Shown in pieces: positions 62,801-64,000 of a DNA stretch of 64,000 nucleotides. The notes beneath the pieces are model-generated. The model was not told where the DNA came from. It saw nothing but the letters and a program-made list of their open reading frames with translations, and searched no databases. A program made the translations under genes and the position numbers. This DNA is from Allorhizobium pseudoryzae. Its GTDB lineage: Bacteria > Pseudomonadota > Alphaproteobacteria > Rhizobiales > Rhizobiaceae. The stretch covers positions 992,001 to 1,056,000 of the forward strand of contig NZ_CP049241.1 of the NCBI RefSeq assembly GCF_011046245.1. The letters are read 5' to 3'. Position 1 is the first letter of the stretch. Each line of letters starts with the position of its first letter.

Positions 62801-63592
62801 CGAGATGCCGGGACCGGCATAGACCCCGCGACCGGCGGCCGCGCGCCCGATGGCATGGATCGCCGTCTCGTAGTCGCGGAAGTAGCGCTTGGCGTCGTCT
62901 GCCGTCGTCGCTGCCTCACCCAACATGTCATAGGAATACCCAAAGCCCTTCGCCTCCATCTCACGGGCGCGGGAGAGCGCCTCGTCGATGGTTTCGCCGG
63001 TAACGAACTGTTCCCCCATCATCCGCATGGCCATATCGACACCGCGGCGCACGACCGGTTCGCCGCAGCGGGCGATCAAGCGGGTGAGCGCGGAGGCAAG
63101 ACTGCGGTCGTTCACCGTCGCCGTCAGTCTGCCGGTCACAACAAGGCCCCAGGTGGCGGCGTTGACGAAGAGCGAGCGCCCGCTGCCGAGATGCGATTTC
63201 CAGTCTCCGGTCGAGATCTTGTCGCGAATGAGGGCGTCGCGGGTGGCGGTATCCGGAATGCGCAAAAGCGCCTCGGCAAGGCACATCAGCGCCACGCCCT
63301 CCTGGCTGGACAGCGAATACTCATGCACCAGGCCTTCGACGCCTGCTCCCTTCGGCTTGGCGCGGAGAGCGATAACCAGCTGGCGCGCCGTCGCACGTAT
63401 CGCTTCCTTCTCCGGCCCGCTCACCGTTGCCGCGTCCAAAAGCGGCGCAAGGCACTGGGCTTCCGGCCGCCGGTAGGCCGATGTGATGGCCCGCCTCAAG
63501 TTTGAGGCCTCTCCGGATGGGTCGGCGAAGTTTTCAAAGGGACGGACCGGGTTCTGCAGTTCTGCCGGGGACGGCGCGCCTTGCGGGGTCAT
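59891..63592 (-). CDS. putA: bifunctional proline dehydrogenase / L-glutamate gamma-semialdehyde dehydrogenase
   Basis: Oxidises proline to glutamate in two steps at the inner membrane face. It has 1233 residues. An N-terminal arm is followed by the FAD-binding proline dehydrogenase barrel (about 200-500; KLSALHPRYA, GLNIDAEEADRLE, VKGAYWDAEIK). The aldehyde dehydrogenase runs from about 570 to 1060, with its catalytic cysteine at about 845 in GQRCSAL and the FTGST cofactor motif. A short C-terminal domain completes it. No ribbon-helix-helix DNA-binding domain is present, so it does not repress its own gene. The divergent Lrp-type gene is the likely activator. Confidence 0.96.
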   Translation of the reverse strand: MTPQGAPSPAELQNPVRPFENFADPSGEASNLRRAITSAYRRPEAQCLAPLLDAATVSGPEKEAIRATARQLVIALRAKPKGAGVEGLVHEYSLSSQEGVALMCLAEALLRIPDTATRDALIRDKISTGDWKSHLGSGRSLFVNAATWGLVVTGRLTATVNDRSLASALTRLIARCGEPVVRRGVDMAMRMMGEQFVTGETIDEALSRAREMEAKGFGYSYDMLGEAATTADDAKRYFRDYETAIHAIGRAAAGRGVYAGPGISIKLSALHPRYARAQRQRVMDELLPRVTALAKLAKTYDIGLNIDAEEADRLELSLDLLEALCLDPDLAGWNGIGFVVQAYGKRCPFVLDYIIDLAERSGHRIMVRLVKGAYWDAEIKRAQLEGLDDFPVFTRKVHTDVSYIACARKLLGRRDAVFPQFATHNAQTLAAIYQLAGREFELGSYEFQCLHGMGEPLYEEVVGEAKLQRPCRIYAPVGTHETLLAYLVRRLLENGANSSFVNRIGDATVPVDDLTADPVDVVRAMAQPGSKHDRIARPVDLFGAGRRNSKGLDLSNEAVLADLAGDFLASADESWRAEPLLAFDAPMGPAQTVTNPADHRDSVGAVIVATVEVAEQAVRAASNAVSTWSALAAPARAACLERAADLMEARIGVLMGLIMREAGKSAPNAIAEVREAVDFLRYYAEQAKRSLGPAHRPLGPILCISPWNFPLAIFTGQVAAALVAGNPVLAKPAEETPLIAAEAVRILHEAGVPRDALQLLSGDGRIGAALVGAAETAGVMFTGSTEVARLIQRQLAGRLSASGRPLPLIAETGGQNAMIVDSSALAEQVVADVIASAFDSAGQRCSALRVLCLQEEVADRVLTMLKGALAELSIGRTDRLSTDIGPVITEEAKGTIESHIARMRELGRPIHQAALPEDCGFGTFVVPTIIELASLKELQREVFGPVLHVIRYRRKDLDRLIEDINATGYGLTFGLHTRLDETIAHVLSRIRVGNRYVNRNVIGAVVGVQPFGGRGLSGTGPKAGGPLYLGRLVETPPEPPQLSSVHLDPALTRFARFLDDRQQPEMAELAHVIGSHSALGLELELTGPVGEKNLYALHPRGSILLVPQTEKGLMNQLACVLATGNTASVAASPSVEARLDSLPTDLLARIRVTRDWESDGPFAGALIEGEGEVVTQALQRLADLPGPLVLPQSAPSDAMGRPDAYCLHWLLEEVSTSINTAAAGGNASLMTIG

Positions 63593-63723
63593 GAGACAAG
63601 CCTCGAAGAGGGAGTGGACGGTGATTGAATTCTACCGCATCCTGGATTTCTCATCAGTCTTTATTTTAGCACCTGTCTGCGCTAACGAACCTGCAGTTCG
63701 ATCGTTCTTTGGAGGAATTCCCT

Positions 63724-64000
63724 TTGGATACCAGCAAAGCAGGACATCTTGACCTGTTCGACATCAAGATCCTCGATGAAGTCGCGGAAAACGGACGAAT
63801 TTCCGTCACCGAACTCGCCTCCAAGATCGGTCTTTCGAAGACGCCCTGCAATGCGCGGCTGAAACGGCTGATGGATGAGGGTTACATCCTGGGCTTTCGC
63901 GCCGTGATCAACCCGCAAAAGCTGGGGCTCGACCACGTGGCCTTCACCGAGGTGAAACTGTCGGATACGCGCGAACAGGCGCTGAGCGAATTCAATCAGG
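63724..64000 (+). CDS. putR: Lrp/AsnC-family regulator, probable PutR (cut by window end)
   Basis: 92 codons are visible. The helix-turn-helix reads DEVAENGRISVTELASKIGLS then KTPCNARLKRLMDEG, followed by the first strand of the ligand-binding domain (VAFTEVKLSDTRE). GGAGG at 63712-63716 and a 7-base gap put the start at TTG 63724. No ATG is available in the frame. It is divergent from putA across 131 bases, the arrangement of PutR, which activates putA when proline is present. The C-terminal part lies beyond the window. Confidence 0.85.
   Translation, partial: MDTSKAGHLDLFDIKILDEVAENGRISVTELASKIGLSKTPCNARLKRLMDEGYILGFRAVINPQKLGLDHVAFTEVKLSDTREQALSEFNQ

Overview
The window is a dense, GC-rich (roughly 60%) piece of bacterial chromosome with short intergenic gaps. 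Gene content and order point to the alphaproteobacterial family Rhizobiaceae (Rhizobium/Agrobacterium/Sinorhizobium relatives). The markers are dapB-gpmA, polA next to a marR gene with an EcpR1-like sRNA between them, dnaK-dnaJ, recF, cycM/kdsB-pheA, ffs-dnaX-ybaB-recR, rimP-nusA-ylxR-infB, cmk-rpsA, an FYDLN_acid gene, and putA divergent from an Lrp-type regulator. Promoters of the form CTTGCA-N17-(C/G)NTAT(A/T) and CCTCCTCCC-loop sRNAs fit the same group. Assignments come from reading the sequence and from memory of the families; no database search was run.

Layout. 0.1-8 kb: ABC exporter, dapB, gpmA, a 27-codon membrane microprotein, a 2H-phosphoesterase, an orphan gene and polA (minus). 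8-13 kb: EcpR1-like sRNA, marR, an M20 peptidase, cspA, a CCTCC-loop sRNA (copy 1), a YbaK-type deacylase and two small orphans. 13-19 kb: PBP1A, then dnaK-dnaJ behind a heat-shock-type promoter. 19-28 kb: DUF924, slyX, a small membrane protein, recF, moeB, two accessory enzymes, an SH3 protein, a PfkB kinase, an AEC transporter and cycM. 28-38 kb: kdsB-pheA, EamA exporter, HIT-nudC, SRP RNA, dnaX-ybaB, MOSC, recR, and a lytic transglycosylase whose 5' end carries a palindromic repeat. 38-49.5 kb: an MFS-GNAT operon, the rimP-nusA-ylxR-infB operon with an attenuator-like leader, then exbB-exbD-tonB and an Ldh-family oxidoreductase. 49.5-59 kb: sRNA copy 2, rnd, a long low-complexity protein, rpsA-cmk, a degenerate AroA-like gene in the normal aroA position, an FYDLN_acid protein, tRNA-Ala(GGC), about 1 kb without genes, a zinc-ribbon protein and 3-methyladenine glycosylase. 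59-64 kb: DUF922 protein, putA, and a truncated Lrp-type regulator running off the end.

Most genes are core housekeeping: replication and repair (polA, recF, recR, dnaX), translation (rimP, nusA, infB, rpsA, ffs, tRNA), protein folding (dnaK, dnaJ), envelope (mrcA, kdsB, lytic transglycosylase) and amino-acid synthesis (dapB, pheA). The interest lies between and around them. The main items are a single-domain EPSP-synthase homologue that has lost every catalytic motif I can align; three well-structured sRNA loci, two of them covarying copies of one family; a repeat written into the reading frame of a lytic transglycosylase; a hairpin that presents the infB ribosome-binding site in its loop; two perfect CtrA-type TTAA-N7-TTAA sites, both intergenic; and the replacement of the usual rbfA-truB-rpsO neighbourhood after infB by a TonB energy module.
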